DNA of 64,000 nucleotides, taken from contig JASANG010002367.1 of the NCBI GenBank assembly GCA_030248215.1, positions 1 through 64,000 on the forward strand, read 5' to 3'. A program made the translations under genes and the position numbers. Positions 11,788 to 23,030 of the stretch are shown piece by piece. The stretch comes from Enoplolaimus lenunculus (taxonomy: Eukaryota > Nematoda > Enoplea > Enoplida > Thoracostomopsidae). Position 1 is the first letter of the stretch. Each line of letters starts with the position of its first letter. Below the pieces are notes generated by a model. The model did no database searches, was not told where the DNA came from, and was given only the letters and a program-made list of their open reading frames with translations.

Positions 11788-11986
11788 CGGGCCCATGCAA
11801 AGATCTGGGGCGGAACGATTTTGTGGGATTACAATAGAGTAAGCTTAAGCTTTAGACTATTTTTTGCTTGGCTTAGGTTTAAGCTTAGGCTTAGGCTTAG
11901 GAATATGCTCATTCTTTACGCTTAGGCTTAGGCTTAGGCTTAGGAATATGCTAATAATACTGTTCCGCCCCAGTTCTTTACATTGA
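11788..11986. mobile_element. Short inverted-repeat element with a TTAGGC core, copy 2
   Basis: This is the best preserved copy. The left end GCAAAGATCTGGGGCGGAAC and right end GTTCCGCCCCAGTTCTTTAC are inverted repeats of about 20 bp. The core has two blocks of GCTTAGGCTTAGG separated by GAATATGCTCATTC. No coding sequence is present. Confidence 0.8.
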
Positions 11987-11999
11987 TCATTGCACGTTT

Positions 12000-13660
12000 A
12001 ATTGGTTTATCGGTTTCTTTTCCGTATTTTGCTGTAAACGTATGTACCACCTGCTATAAAGTATCGCATACCAAGAAATTTTAGCGGTACGTTACAAAAA
12101 GTAGCGCTTATCAACCATAGTTTGTTCTGGCTGCGATTAAATTCATTTTAGAATTATAAACGTGCTAATAACTGGTGAAGCCAAAAGTGCTGATGTTCTT
12201 CAGGTCCCATCGTGGTCACCATGTGAGAAGTTCGTGATTTTCAGTAAGCCCTGTATCCCATATCACACCTTTTATGCAATTCTTTCCCGATGTACGCTAT
12301 TCGCTCTGATTTAGTAACGCGGCCGGTAAATATTTTTGGTCCAGCCACTGGCTCTAACGCACCAAATTTTTGAAAGTTCCCAGAAAATCCGTGCAATCCT
12401 AACCCCGTTAGAATTACACCCAATTTTACCATGCACTCTAACCCAAGTTCTCTTTTTATACCCCAAGTTTCCTTTAACACATGACACCAGTACTCTATAC
12501 TGGGTAGATTCTAAGCGCCCGGTGCTATTCCGATCAACTCAAACACCGTGGTTTCCTTCACATTCTAGACCACCAGGACTATTCTTACACCAATTCCACT
12601 AAACCTTACTTACCAAGTATCCGCCCGCCTTTACGCCAACCCTACGAAAATTTCAAACAGTAACCTTAAGTAAATACAGAACTTCCGCCGAAAAAAGAAA
12701 ATAACAACCACTCGCTACTAGCTCGAAGATAAGACTGATTCCGGTCCCGGCTACCCCCTGTGCGTCTCGATCTAATTTGTATACAGACCGACACCAACAA
12801 TTGGGTGTCCGCCGATGCTAGCTTAGGTCCAGAGCCACCCATCCTATACACGCTCCCTATGCAACAACAACCCTACAACAACAACAACAATAATAATAAC
12901 CAATCATGTCGGACACTCACGACATGCTGACTTAGACTAGCTAAATCGTTAACCGCAAATCCGGCCATACACATTATACAACATTATTCATTGGCCACGC
13001 AGGGCCCGGTGCAGCCGCCATAGCATCGATTTTAACATTTTACGCCTTGTAGCAACGCATAAACCTAACTTAAGTTCTAAGAGAGACTAGGTGGAGCCAG
13101 GGACTCCTTTAAGGTGTGGTTTTAATATTTGGTTTTAGTTTTTAGTTTGAAATAGGTTTAAGAGTGGCAGAGCCACCTACAAGGTGGTGTTTAGATGGTT
13201 GTTCGTCAATTTTTTAATTTGCATACGCACTATGTAGTGTGCACGTGAAACTATATTTGTGCTTCGTTAGTGAATAGCAATTTTAGTTTGGTTTAATTTA
13301 ATTGTTCACATAGTTTTAACATTTCACTGGTTAGGGATAATTTTTTTAATTTTTGGCGGATTATTTGTAGTGGCCGCCTATATCCGCCCTTTCTGGTTGC
13401 ACTTGCAGCAAAGTATTGCATTATATATAGGGTAAGGTATCCTTCTCATAAACATTTTTGGCCCATATCTTAAATTAGCTAAGTTTTATTTCAATATATT
13501 CTTTAAATTTGGTTAATCCTACTTTGTGGGCAAAAAAGTAAGTTTAAAGTGACAGAAAAATCAACACAGCGCATGAACACCTAAAATCTAGATTTTCAAT
13601 TTTGTTCAGTGGTTTGTTTCAACCGGTGGACCAGACTGCCAAGCGTGCCGCATAACCGGT
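12000..13660. other. Intergenic, partly GC-richer block of unknown nature
   Basis: From about 12,240 to 13,050 the base composition is less AT-rich than its surroundings. There is a 79-codon minus frame and an 88-codon plus frame, neither of which I recognise, and a (CAA)n/(TAA)n tract at 12,865-12,900. The block could be a decayed mobile element, but no end repeats or domain are visible. Confidence 0.35.
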
Positions 13661-13670
13661 ATTATCTTAG

Positions 13671-13997
13671 ATGGAGCATCGCATGAACTTGACGGAACGA
13701 CTTACAGAATCTGTACAAATAGCAACGAATTCATACACAATGTCAAATGTCGGTAGTAAAAGTTTCTTCCAAGAATTTGTTGATTGTTATAAACATAACT
13801 TCGAATCAACCATGCAGACCGCCTTTTATTGTAAACTTTTAGCAAGTATTAAAAATAACAACAGCACCATAACGATTTTACTTACAGAATTGGAACAATT
13901 ATACTGTCATAAACGTGGATATATTATTAGTTTTGAACATTTGTTTCCTACTTTGAATTGTTTTGGTTTGCAAACTATTGTCACTGCCCTCGCGCAA
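13671..13997 (+). CDS. Possible small single-exon gene, 109 residues, unrecognised
   Basis: The frame runs from ATG 13671 to the stop just before 14,000, with no lysine- or asparagine-only low complexity. The middle (SFFQEFVDCYKHNFE..., LLTELEQLYCHKRGY) reads like alpha-helical protein. The C-terminal half is hydrophobic (FEHLFPTLNCFGLQTIVTALAQ, minus its ends). I know no family match. There is no clear poly(A) signal close by, and a CCTAAG-type repeat starts just downstream. It may be a chance frame. Confidence 0.25.
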
Positions 13998-14039
13998 TGA
14001 ATCCTGTATTCGCTAGCGGTATAAAATGCAAAGGCCTGT

Positions 14040-14330
14040 TTAACTGCCGAAACTACCGAAACCTCCGACAAAAATTAAACCGGAGCCGGATGCCGATTTT
14101 TTGCCGGGTCGGAGACAGACCTCTGGGTATACCTTAGTAATATAAATTTCCTCGTTGCATAACGTGAAACTGCCAATGTTGCTTTTAGGGACGTAACCTT
14201 GGTGTAAGCATAATGCTGCACCTATGCTTAACCCTAAGCGTAAGCACAAGCCTATAGCTAAGCCTAAGCAAAACAAGTCTAAAGCTAAACTTCTTTATTG
14301 TAGTCCTGCGAAACAAATGATTCGACCGTC
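14040..14330. mobile_element. Degenerate (CCTAAG) inverted-repeat element, copy 3
   Basis: CTTAACCCTAAGCGTAAGCA and later CCTAAGC units precede CAAGTCTAAAGCTAAACTT and TTGTAGTCCTGCGAAACA. This is the same order as in the other copies. The right end is near ACATGGGTC at about 14,344; the left end is unclear. Confidence 0.55.
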
Positions 14331-14766
14331 AAAGTAACATGGGTCAGTTTAAAACAATTTCTTAAGCGTGCGTTTAAAGTTTGCAGCTTCAATAAAATGT
14401 AAAACGCGCGCTCAAACTTCTCATTCGATCCAACAAAGTTAGGGCTTTAATTGGCAACGCCGTCATTTATGCTTTAACGATATGGTCAACCACGATGTAG
14501 AGACGCCACGGCAGAACCATTCCAAATTCGGATAAACGCGGAGCTCCGTGAGTTTCAGTTGCAGGCGTGCATTGTTGTTGCAAATATTTGTGAAAGATAA
14601 GTTGATAATCTCTCGATCTGTATGTGCAACAAACAAAAGTGATTTTAATATATATTTTCTGAAGTACAATTTCTAATCCAAAAGTTTAACAGTATGATAA
14701 AAATATGTGAAACGAAACATATCTAACCTTAGCAAATACAATGTTACTTAGGATTCCTAAAGCCGG

Positions 14767-14946
14767 CCCATGTATAGAACAGGGCCGGGCATTGTCCTAA
14801 TCCTAAGCCTAAGCCTAAGCGTATGGATGAGCATATTCCTAAGCCTACCCCTAAGCCTAAGCCTAAGCAAAAAAATTAGTCTAAAGCTTAAACTGACTCT
14901 ATTATAGCCCCTCCGGAAAACAATTCGGCGTTGTTCTATACATGGG
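14767..14946. mobile_element. Short inverted-repeat element with a (CCTAAG)n core, copy 4
   Basis: The left end CCCATGTATAGAACAGGGCC and the right end ending GTTCTATACATGGG are inverted repeats. Two CCTAAG blocks are interrupted by GTATGGATGAGCATATT, as in copy 1. Confidence 0.8.
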
Positions 14947-14949
14947 TCT

Positions 14950-15970
14950 CTAAACCTATGCCTCAGTGTAGGATAAAGCCTTTAATTAACATAAAACTTA
15001 AGCTAAAATAGTCTAATCATAACGCAGTATACGCCCCTTAAAGTAACATAGGCCTCTCTCCTTAAAGTAACATGTGACACAAGATCTGTTTATAAAACGA
15101 CGACTACAACTTTTGGAGAAAAAGGTTATGTTTAAGGTCACAAAAATAAAAGATACAAAATAATAAACTCAAAAAACTGCCTAAATACCTATTTACTACG
15201 TTCTGACTATTTCATACCACTTCCTCTTACAATGCAGATAATTTATAAATACGATTAGTTGACATAAAACAATAAGTCTGGGTTGTAAAGACGCACCGTA
15301 AGTTCGGTTTCAAAGTAACTCAAGCGGAAACAATTTTTTGACTTTCGTGGTTGTTTAAACATCACTGTTTTCTCAAATCGTGCATTGCTTTATGACACTA
15401 TTTATTTGTTTCTTTGATTTAAGACATTTGTTGTTGTTTTGTGTTTTTACTTAAGACGTTTTCGCTAAAAAAATTCAGTTCGCTAAAGTAAAGAATGATA
15501 CGGTATACCTATCGGTGTTAATTTAAAGTTTCTAGCGGAGACTGGTAACTCTGCCACAACTATAAGCTTTCGACCTGCAAACCCAAGTCTCTTGTCAAGG
15601 TGAAGTCCGAAACTGACATGAGTAAAAGCCGGCATAAGTTTAAGGAACGTCTCCGCAACCCAGTCATTGGCACGGAAAGATCTATTAAATCTAACAAACA
15701 ACAACGTAAACTAAATGCTTGCCGAACATAACACAATTATTGTAAGAGAAATAGTGATTAGTCAAATGCAACGGCAAGCCTAATCATGTATGATTAATAG
15801 CTTTATGATTTTCACGATAATAAGCAATGCCGTGCAATTTCAAATTTTTAGCTGAACAAACGTAACTATAACATGTGCACAAAAGTTTTACTTCAATCCT
15901 AGAATTCTTGCGACAGTCATAAAACCAAGGGCGCTGACAATACTAAAACACATATTATCAAAGTTAGAGA
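14950..15970. other. Intergenic, nothing recognised
   Basis: AT-rich DNA with no supported exon, RNA gene or clear repeat ends on either strand. Confidence 0.4.
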
Positions 15971-15978
15971 TGTTTTAC

Positions 15979-16396
15979 CCGGATTCCAACAGCAAATAAG
16001 TTTTGCCGGAACAAGAACAGGAATTGAATTCTTTGCAGGAACCGGAACAGGAAATGGAACCGGAATTTGAAATAATTTTCATCACCGAATTACTGTTGGA
16101 CTTCCAGAAACTTTGCCAAAAAATGGCTTAAACAAATTTTGAGCCATTTCACAATCACGTTGTGCGAAAACACATCAGATTCAGTATATTTACATAGATT
16201 GAGCTAATTGCAAAAACGCTCATTTCGAAATAAAAATTTTTCAAATACAAGTTTTCGAACATTTAAATGATTATGCATAAACACAAAACCATAAAAATTC
16301 CGGTTCCTGCAACTTTAAGTGCAGGAACAGGAACAGGAACAGGAATTGACTTTATGCCGGAATTCCGGCCGGAACAGGAATTCCGGTTGAACCCTG
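15979..16396. mobile_element. Non-autonomous hAT-like element with GGAACA repeats
   Basis: The ends (CCGGATTCC... and ...GGTTGAACCCTG) and the internal CCGGAACAGGAA blocks in inverted orientation match the element at 8,540-8,965. The flanks TGTTTTAC and TTACTTAC are only partly alike. It ends about 120 bp beyond the StARD7-like stop codon and so may lie in that gene's 3' UTR. Confidence 0.6.
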
Positions 16397-16514
16397 TTAC
16401 TTACCGCTGTCGTACACAACCATTTGTTCATTCCTAAATCCTAAAGACTAGCAAACCCAATATTAATAACGCAATAAACTCTTTTGTAACATCAATATTG
16501 CCGACCTAATTTTC

Positions 16515-19500
16515 TTAATTATAACGTAACCGGTCGTGATTAGATCCAAAATATCCTTCTGTTCCGCTATACTGAAAAGACTCGTATCCTGGCCGAGTTA
16601 ACCGACGGCGACTGCGTAATTCTTTAGACGCTTTATGAACTTTATCAAGAAAACCAGGTATACCTGAAATTTGAAAATAGACAACATGAAAAACGTTTCA
16701 ATTTATATTTATGTGCAGACAGCTGGACATTACCGAGGTCAGTATTGTTTTCTATCCAAGCAGATGCTATAAAATTTTTAGGTAAAATATTTTATTCAAG
16801 AATCTAGATTCTGGTAAAAATTACAGATCAGGAAAAAGTTTCTTACAGCGTAGGCATCTTGACTAAACGCTTAAATCTTAAAAAGTGAAAATGAATAGAT
16901 TCAAAATCTATTGCACTGGGTCCAAACAGAGCGGGGCGCATCAACCGGGTCCTCTCGGTTGCAAACCGAAGAAAAATGTGTAGCGCGGATAATTTTTAGC
17001 GGCAAAATTACCGTTTTGAAGGGAAAATTCCATCTAACAATGCCTGATGTTCATAATATGTAGACACATTTGACGCACTTATCTATTACATTATAACTGA
17101 AAGATTCTACAAAAAGTGTGTTCGACGTCCAAAAAGCTAAATTTTGAAGGCTACAAAATACTCAATCGGGTGCAAAGGAGTAGGATCTTGAAAAGGAGAG
17201 CAAATCGAGTTTCGGATGCATGACAGTTTTGGTGGGGGGCTTTGGTAGCGTGGGGACCAGAAGCAAACCCCACGAAAATACAAGTTTCTCCTTTTATTTC
17301 CAATCATAATATAAGTCTTCCTAGCTATTATTTCAGGCGTGTATATACTTGAACATTTCAGACTTATTTACCTGAACTTGCAAGCCATCGGTACGCTGGC
17401 GACGGAATTCGTGATTTAGGGTCATCGTAATAGTACAGAACGTAATCAAATCCATCCTAAAACAATTAAAGTTTTGACCGTACATCGTGGGTTGAAGACT
17501 ACGTAATGTTTCAAAATAATTACAATAATTCAAGCGTTCAATGATGACCTTATGTTGATCATTACAAAATAATATTACTATTTATTGAGCGAAGCGAAAC
17601 TCCGAGCGAAGCTCGGAGTTTCGCGAAGCGTTTTATGTTTTGTGCTTGGGGGTCGAAAGGTGGATGTCCGTCCGTCCGTCCGTCTGTCCGTCTGTCCGTC
17701 CGAAAAGAATCTCAGGAACGGCTGAACCGATTTTGATAAACTTTTTTTGTTTGAAAGCCAATTATCCTGGGGTGTTAACCTCGCATTGGGGTTTTAAAAT
17801 TTTAAGCCGTTTATTAGCTAGAGGCTAATTTGCATAATTAATTAAGCCTAAATTAGGACTTTCCACAATATTTCACTGATTATTACAGGTATAAGCAATC
17901 TAATTTTATCATTAAAGGGTTTTTGGGTGCGAGCAATCTGCGTAGACTGTTTACAAACCTCCAAAACCGATAATTGAGCAGTTAGCTAATAGATAATTTG
18001 TATATTAGCATAGTTTATAAGCCTAAATTAGGACTTTTTACAATATTTCACTAATTATTAAGGTTAAAAGCAATATAATTTCAGCACTAAAGGGTTTTTT
18101 GGTGCGAGGAATTTGAATAAATAGTTTACAAACAGCCAAAACCGATAATTGAATAGTTAGCTAATAGCTAATTTGCATATTAACTTAATTGACAAGACAA
18201 AACTAGGACTTTTTAAATTATTTCAATAATTATTAAGGTTTACTGAAGGTTTTTGGGTGCGAAGAATCTGAATAAATTGTTTACAAACATCCAAAACCGA
18301 CAATTGAATAGTTAGCTAATAGCTAATTTGCATATTAGCTTAATTGACAAAACAAAAATAGGACTTTTTAAATTATTCCAAAAATTATTAGAGTGGCTGA
18401 AGGGTTTTTGGGTGCGAGGAATCTGAGGAAATTGCTTACAAACCTCTAAAACCGATAAATGAATAGTTAGCTAGCAACTAATTTGCATATTACCTTAATT
18501 GCTTACGTGCGTTCGAGCTTCGCTCAATAAATGTAGTCCCACTACGACTGGTAGTATGAGACTAGGACTGATACAAACTCGAAGAATTCTGAATTGACAA
18601 ATCCTGCCCAAAACCTACTCAATAGCGTTTCAATCAAAATAATACAATTCGTAATAACAAATGTCTTTTCTTACCTTATCAAATTCAGTATGCGGTTTAA
18701 TCACCATTTCAGAGTAATAATCTCTGACACGAACTGCAGCGGTGTCATCTTCAGGGACCGATGGATGATCTACTACACGGTTGACTAGAACCATTACGTT
18801 TGTACATGTATCAACGCAGGCACGACGGACATATACATATTCTCGGGGATGCATAGGATACTGAAAGCAATCATTAACATGTTTGATCGAAGCATACAAA
18901 CAATATTAGAAATAACGAAAGTTCAAAATTCAAAACCATGTGACCCAATGGCTTAAAATTTAGCAACAAACATTGTCTCACTTTTCTTTCAGAATAACAA
19001 AATCATTTTTTGTTATTGGAATACGGAGCGTAACGAAATAATGCAAAATCATTTTTTGTTATTGGAATACGGAGCGATGTAAAGGATTATTTCGAGACAT
19101 CGTAGGGTCAACTAAATTTTAGGACGTATTAAGAGGTACTCTAGCTACTCTAAGGGTTGCGCTATACTTTTTGTTCCGACGCGGCATCGCACATTTCGTA
19201 AAAATTATTTTATGACCATGACGTGCAGTGGCATGAAGCGCACCACTACTATAAATTTAAATTATTATCATACCGGATAATAACACAGCCAATGTACAAC
19301 TTCTGATCCAGAAGCGAAATCTTTGTCTATAATGTCGAGTTTCATAACGCTCTTATCCCATTCTTTACGATATTGCAAATCCAACTAAATAATGTATAAA
19401 AATTCGCACATAAATAACCAGCGGACGACAACGCATCACACTAATTGAACAAAATCTTCTGAATTAAGTTTTCGCAGAATTTAAATACAACCTGAAAATC

Positions 19501-22377
19501 AAATCAGGCAACAAACTGCGTGACGAACAAGACTGCACTGCCTAATACTTCTGTCAGCATAAAACAGCACCAAACAATCCGACAAGTCAAAACAAAACAG
19601 GTTAACTTGTTCGCCTGGTTGATAATGAAGTTTGCTAACCCCAAAACTGAAAGCATGGCGAGCCAGATCACCCTTAAAGACTCAGAAAAAACTTGTCCCA
19701 CATGCGGCACTTAAACATCAGCAATACAAAAATCAGCAGATTTTGAGCGATTCTTATGATGCTTTTTGTGTTTTTATATTGTTCAATATAATTCAGTATA
19801 GTTTTACTAAATCAACAACCGGTGGACCACTAAAATTCGATAAATGATCTAAATTTCGGATAGTCGATCTGCCGCAAAAGTTTGAGTTAGTTTTGAGGTG
19901 AAAAATCAAAACCACCGCTAAATAATCTCCAGGGTTTTGCCCTATATGACGGTCTGCCCAACGGATCTCAATGGTTCAGCGATATATGCTATAGAGACAC
20001 TTTATACACCTTACTGCCAACTCTGTGCTGACCTGTGTTGCAAAAAAAGCCGCCGCAGATATGTCGTCATAGGTTCCTTGAACTGAAAGTGTTACAAAAT
20101 TATTTATCAACATTGAATATAAAGCAAGGCAAATAATTGGCTTTGACAAAACGCTAAACTGGAAGAAAATAACGTTGACTGATCGCCTAACCGAAAGCTT
20201 TTATTAAATCACGAGCGCATGAAAACACGCTTATGCTGACTAAATCACAACTAAACAGACAAGAGTGGAATCGATACACACCCTTGTATTCGTACAAATA
20301 ATTTATATCGTGAACTGGTCGCTGCCAAAGTTTAAAACTTTGCCGATCCATAATAAGTGACCATCCATGAGAAGTAGTTTCGTTGTCGTTCGGCGTGCAA
20401 CACTTGTTGTCACTTGCGCTACATTTTTCACGGTCATTTGCAGAAACGCAGTTTTGACTTGATAACGAAACAAATTCTTGGCTAATCCTAAAACAAAAGT
20501 GGCCACCATGACTGTGTAAAAACAGAACAGATTAAAAAATAACTATGGCTAAAATTTTGGTCAAAGAAGAAACAAATCAAAACTCTGCTGTTTCCTTACA
20601 TCGCTTTGAAAACCTTCAACACAACGCAGAAGAGCAGAATGACAGCATGGTATCTAAAACCCATGAATAATAGAAATACACTCACCTCTTAATTTCTTCG
20701 TCACTAATCCCTTGAGCATGAAACGAAAACCCCGTCGCGGCAAGCGCGATGCCTGATTTAATTGGCAATACAGATTGATATCTTCGGAAGCTTGCTTAAA
20801 AATATACAAACAAAGCTGGTTAATATGTTAGAAAAATATTACAGCTATATTAATTTGTGAATTACACCAATTTAACCAGCTCTTAAAATCACATCGAGTC
20901 AAGTAAAGATTGCATGAAAACTTGGCCCTGGCAAATCAAGAGGTGGGCCTGGTACCGAGTGCAGGTGCAGGGAATCTATGATCATAAATTTTAACCAGTC
21001 GTAGTGGGGCTACATTTATTGATCGAAGCTCGAACACACGTAAGCAATTAAGGTAATATGCAAATTAGTTATTAGCTAACTATTCATTTATCGGTTTTGG
21101 AGGTTTGTAAGCAATTTCCTCAGATCCCTCGCACGCAAAAACCTTTCAGCCAACCTAATAATTATTGGAATAATTCAAAAAGTCCTAATTTTGTCTCGTC
21201 AATTAAGCAAATATGCAAATTATCTATTAGCTAACTATTCGATAATCGCCTTTAAAGGTCTGTAGACAATTTATTCAGATTCCTCGCACCCGAAAACCCT
21301 TTAGTGCTGAAATTATATTGCTTTTAACCTTAATAATTATTGAAATAATTTAAAAAGTCTTAATATTGCCTGGTTAATTAAACTAATATGCAAATTACCT
21401 ATTAGCTAACTATTCAATTATCGGTTTTGGAGGTTTGTAAACAATTTTTGTAAACAATTTATTCAAATTCCTCGCCCTAAAAACCCTTTAGTGCTGAAAT
21501 TATATTGCTTTTAACCTTAATAATTAGTGAAATATTGTAAAAAGTCCTAATTTAGGCTTATAAACTATGCTAATATGCAAATTATCTATTAGCTAACTGC
21601 TCGATTATCCGTTTTGGAGATTTTTAAACAGTCTACGCAGATTCCTCGCACCCAAAAACCCTTTAATGCTAAAATTAGATTGCTTCCAACTGTAATAATT
21701 AGTGAAATATTGTGGAAAGTCCTAATTTAGGCTTAATTAATTATGCAAATTAGCCTGTAGCTAATAAACGGCTTAAAATTTTCAAGCCCAATGCGAGGTT
21801 AACACCCCAGGATAATTGGCTTTCAACAAAAAAGTTTATCAAAATCGGTTCAGCCGTTCCTGAGATTCTTTTCGGACGGACAGACGGACATCCACCTTTC
21901 GACCCCCAAGTACAAAACATAAAGCGCTTCGCGAAACTCCGAGCTTCGTTCGGAGTTTCGTTTCGCTTAATAAATGACATTTACGAAACTGCTGATTGAA
22001 GGTAAAAGAAGTGAATTTTGTATTAGTTAGAGACCACAAAAACTTTTAATTTCAATTTTTATACAATCATTCATAAGTTGTCCTATGGAGCGGTTTTCCT
22101 ATATATACTATATAATTTTCATAGGTCGAAGAAATTTAATACACTGATACAGTTAGAAATTAACCAGAAAAAGCAAAACCCATGATTCAACGTCATCCAG
22201 GTTTCGTTTTTTAATTGTTAGGATCAATAGCAGGTAAGCACTCAAATGTGTTCAAGAATTGCGTGAATTTTTGTGGCGAATAAAATCTTTTATTATAATT
22301 CCTTCGTTACCTTTCATGCGACTGATGAGTGCAGTCAAAGATCGGGTGCTGTAAAGCCGCTTGTACATGAGCGCCAT
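16515..22377 (-). CDS. StARD7-like START-domain lipid-transfer protein, 320 residues, 8 exons
   Basis: Coding exons on the minus strand: 22377-22311, 20794-20686, 20487-20282, 20082-20033, 19384-19274, 18860-18675, 17456-17372, 16663-16515. The phases agree throughout and sum to 963 nt (320 residues plus TAA). StARD7 carries phosphatidylcholine between membranes and supplies mitochondria. Residues 1-23 ([20 protein letters not shown]...) are arginine/serine-rich without acids, a typical mitochondrial presequence. The START domain covers about residues 95-300. Diagnostic stretches are [50 protein letters not shown] and SEMVIKPH, each matching vertebrate StARD7 closely. Human StARD7 is about 370 residues, so this one is somewhat shorter. 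Introns 1 and 6 each contain a pearl/Helentron-like element. No poly(A) hexamer is obvious after the stop. Confidence 0.93.
17581..18552 (+). mobile_element. Pearl/Helentron-like (HINE) element A, in StARD7-like intron 6
   Basis: The element starts with a palindromic head (GAGCGAAGCTCGGAGTTTCG). It continues with a (GTCY)n microsatellite (GTCCGTCCGTCCGTCTGTCC) at about 17,668. Then come about four imperfect tandem units of 130-180 bp built on CCAAAACCGATAATTGAATAG and GGTTTTTGGGTGCGAGGAAT. It ends with CGAGCTTCGCTCAATA and a GTAGT-CCC-ACTAC hairpin just before ACTGGT. This order (subterminal inverted repeat, GTCY tract, tandem core, 3' hairpin) is that of pearl, DINE-1 and Helentron-associated elements. 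No transposase is encoded. Confidence 0.8.
18985..19075 (+). repeat. Tandem duplication of about 43 bp
   Basis: CAAAATCATTTTTTGTTATT followed by GGAATACGGAGCG occurs twice, at about 18,999 and 19,043, inside StARD7-like intron 5. The copies are nearly identical, so the duplication looks recent. Confidence 0.85.
20994..21975 (-). mobile_element. Pearl/Helentron-like element B, inverted, in StARD7-like intron 1
   Basis: This is the full-length counterpart of element A in the opposite orientation. ACCAGTCGTAGTGGGGCTAC at its left is the reverse complement of the 3' hairpin end. About five core units follow, then the GGAC(AGAC)GGAC tract near 21,878, then the palindromic head ending near 21,970. 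With A it forms a 1-kb inverted pair about 2.4 kb apart, spanning exons 2-6 of the StARD7-like gene. Confidence 0.8.
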
Positions 22378-22664
22378 TATCGAAAGTCGTCTCAGGCGTA
22401 CAGACACATGCCTATAAAATTTAGATTTCTGCGGTTATTTGCATGCGGTTTAAGCAGGAAGTGACTAAGAATTTATCGGTGTAACAATCAGAGGTAAACA
22501 AAACAACCACGCTGTAAAAATCAATGTTAAAATGACAAATTTCGCAAAACACACAACCGGTTTACTTTTTCAATATTTTTTAAAATCTCGGCAATTAAAA
22601 ACTGATTCAAAAAAGGAACAAAGAAATCCCGATACGTCCTGGTTATGTTGAAAATAAACACACA

Positions 22665-23030
22665 TTGGCTGGGTTTCTAAAATCTTACTTAAGTGTTTAC
22701 TTAAGCTATACTTAAGTTATTACTTAAGTCGCTGACTTAAGTAAATACTTAACTTTTCTAACAAAACAGGAAAACGTCAAATGTGAGCCATTATCACAAC
22801 AAACACGTAATTTTGATTCATATTAAGGAGGCACTACGAGTCTACAATATCAGTTGGACCAAGGTTTGTATACTTGAACGATTAATTTGAAATCTATCAC
22901 CTTTTGTAAGCTACTTAAGTATTTAGTTAACTTAAGTACGCTTTTAAAAACGACAAAATGGTTAAGCCATTACTTAGCCCGTACTTAAGTACCAAGTGAT
23001 ACTTAAGTAGGGTTTCAGAAACCCAGCCAA
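22665..23030. mobile_element. 366-bp MITE rich in ACTTAAGT, upstream of the StARD7-like start
   Basis: The terminal inverted repeats are about 30 bp: TTGGCTGGGTTTCTAAAATC at the left and GGTTTCAGAAACCCAGCCAA at the right. Several ACTTAAGT palindromes lie next to each end. The interior is non-coding. Two related copies stand at 43,040-43,690. It begins about 290 bp upstream of the StARD7-like ATG and so lies in the likely promoter or 5' UTR region. Confidence 0.85.

Noticed and set aside
12336-12602. An 88-residue plus-strand protein
   Set aside because: Threonine/proline/leucine bias from local C-richness, no homology I know, and an overlapping minus frame of equal length; coding is not supported on either strand.
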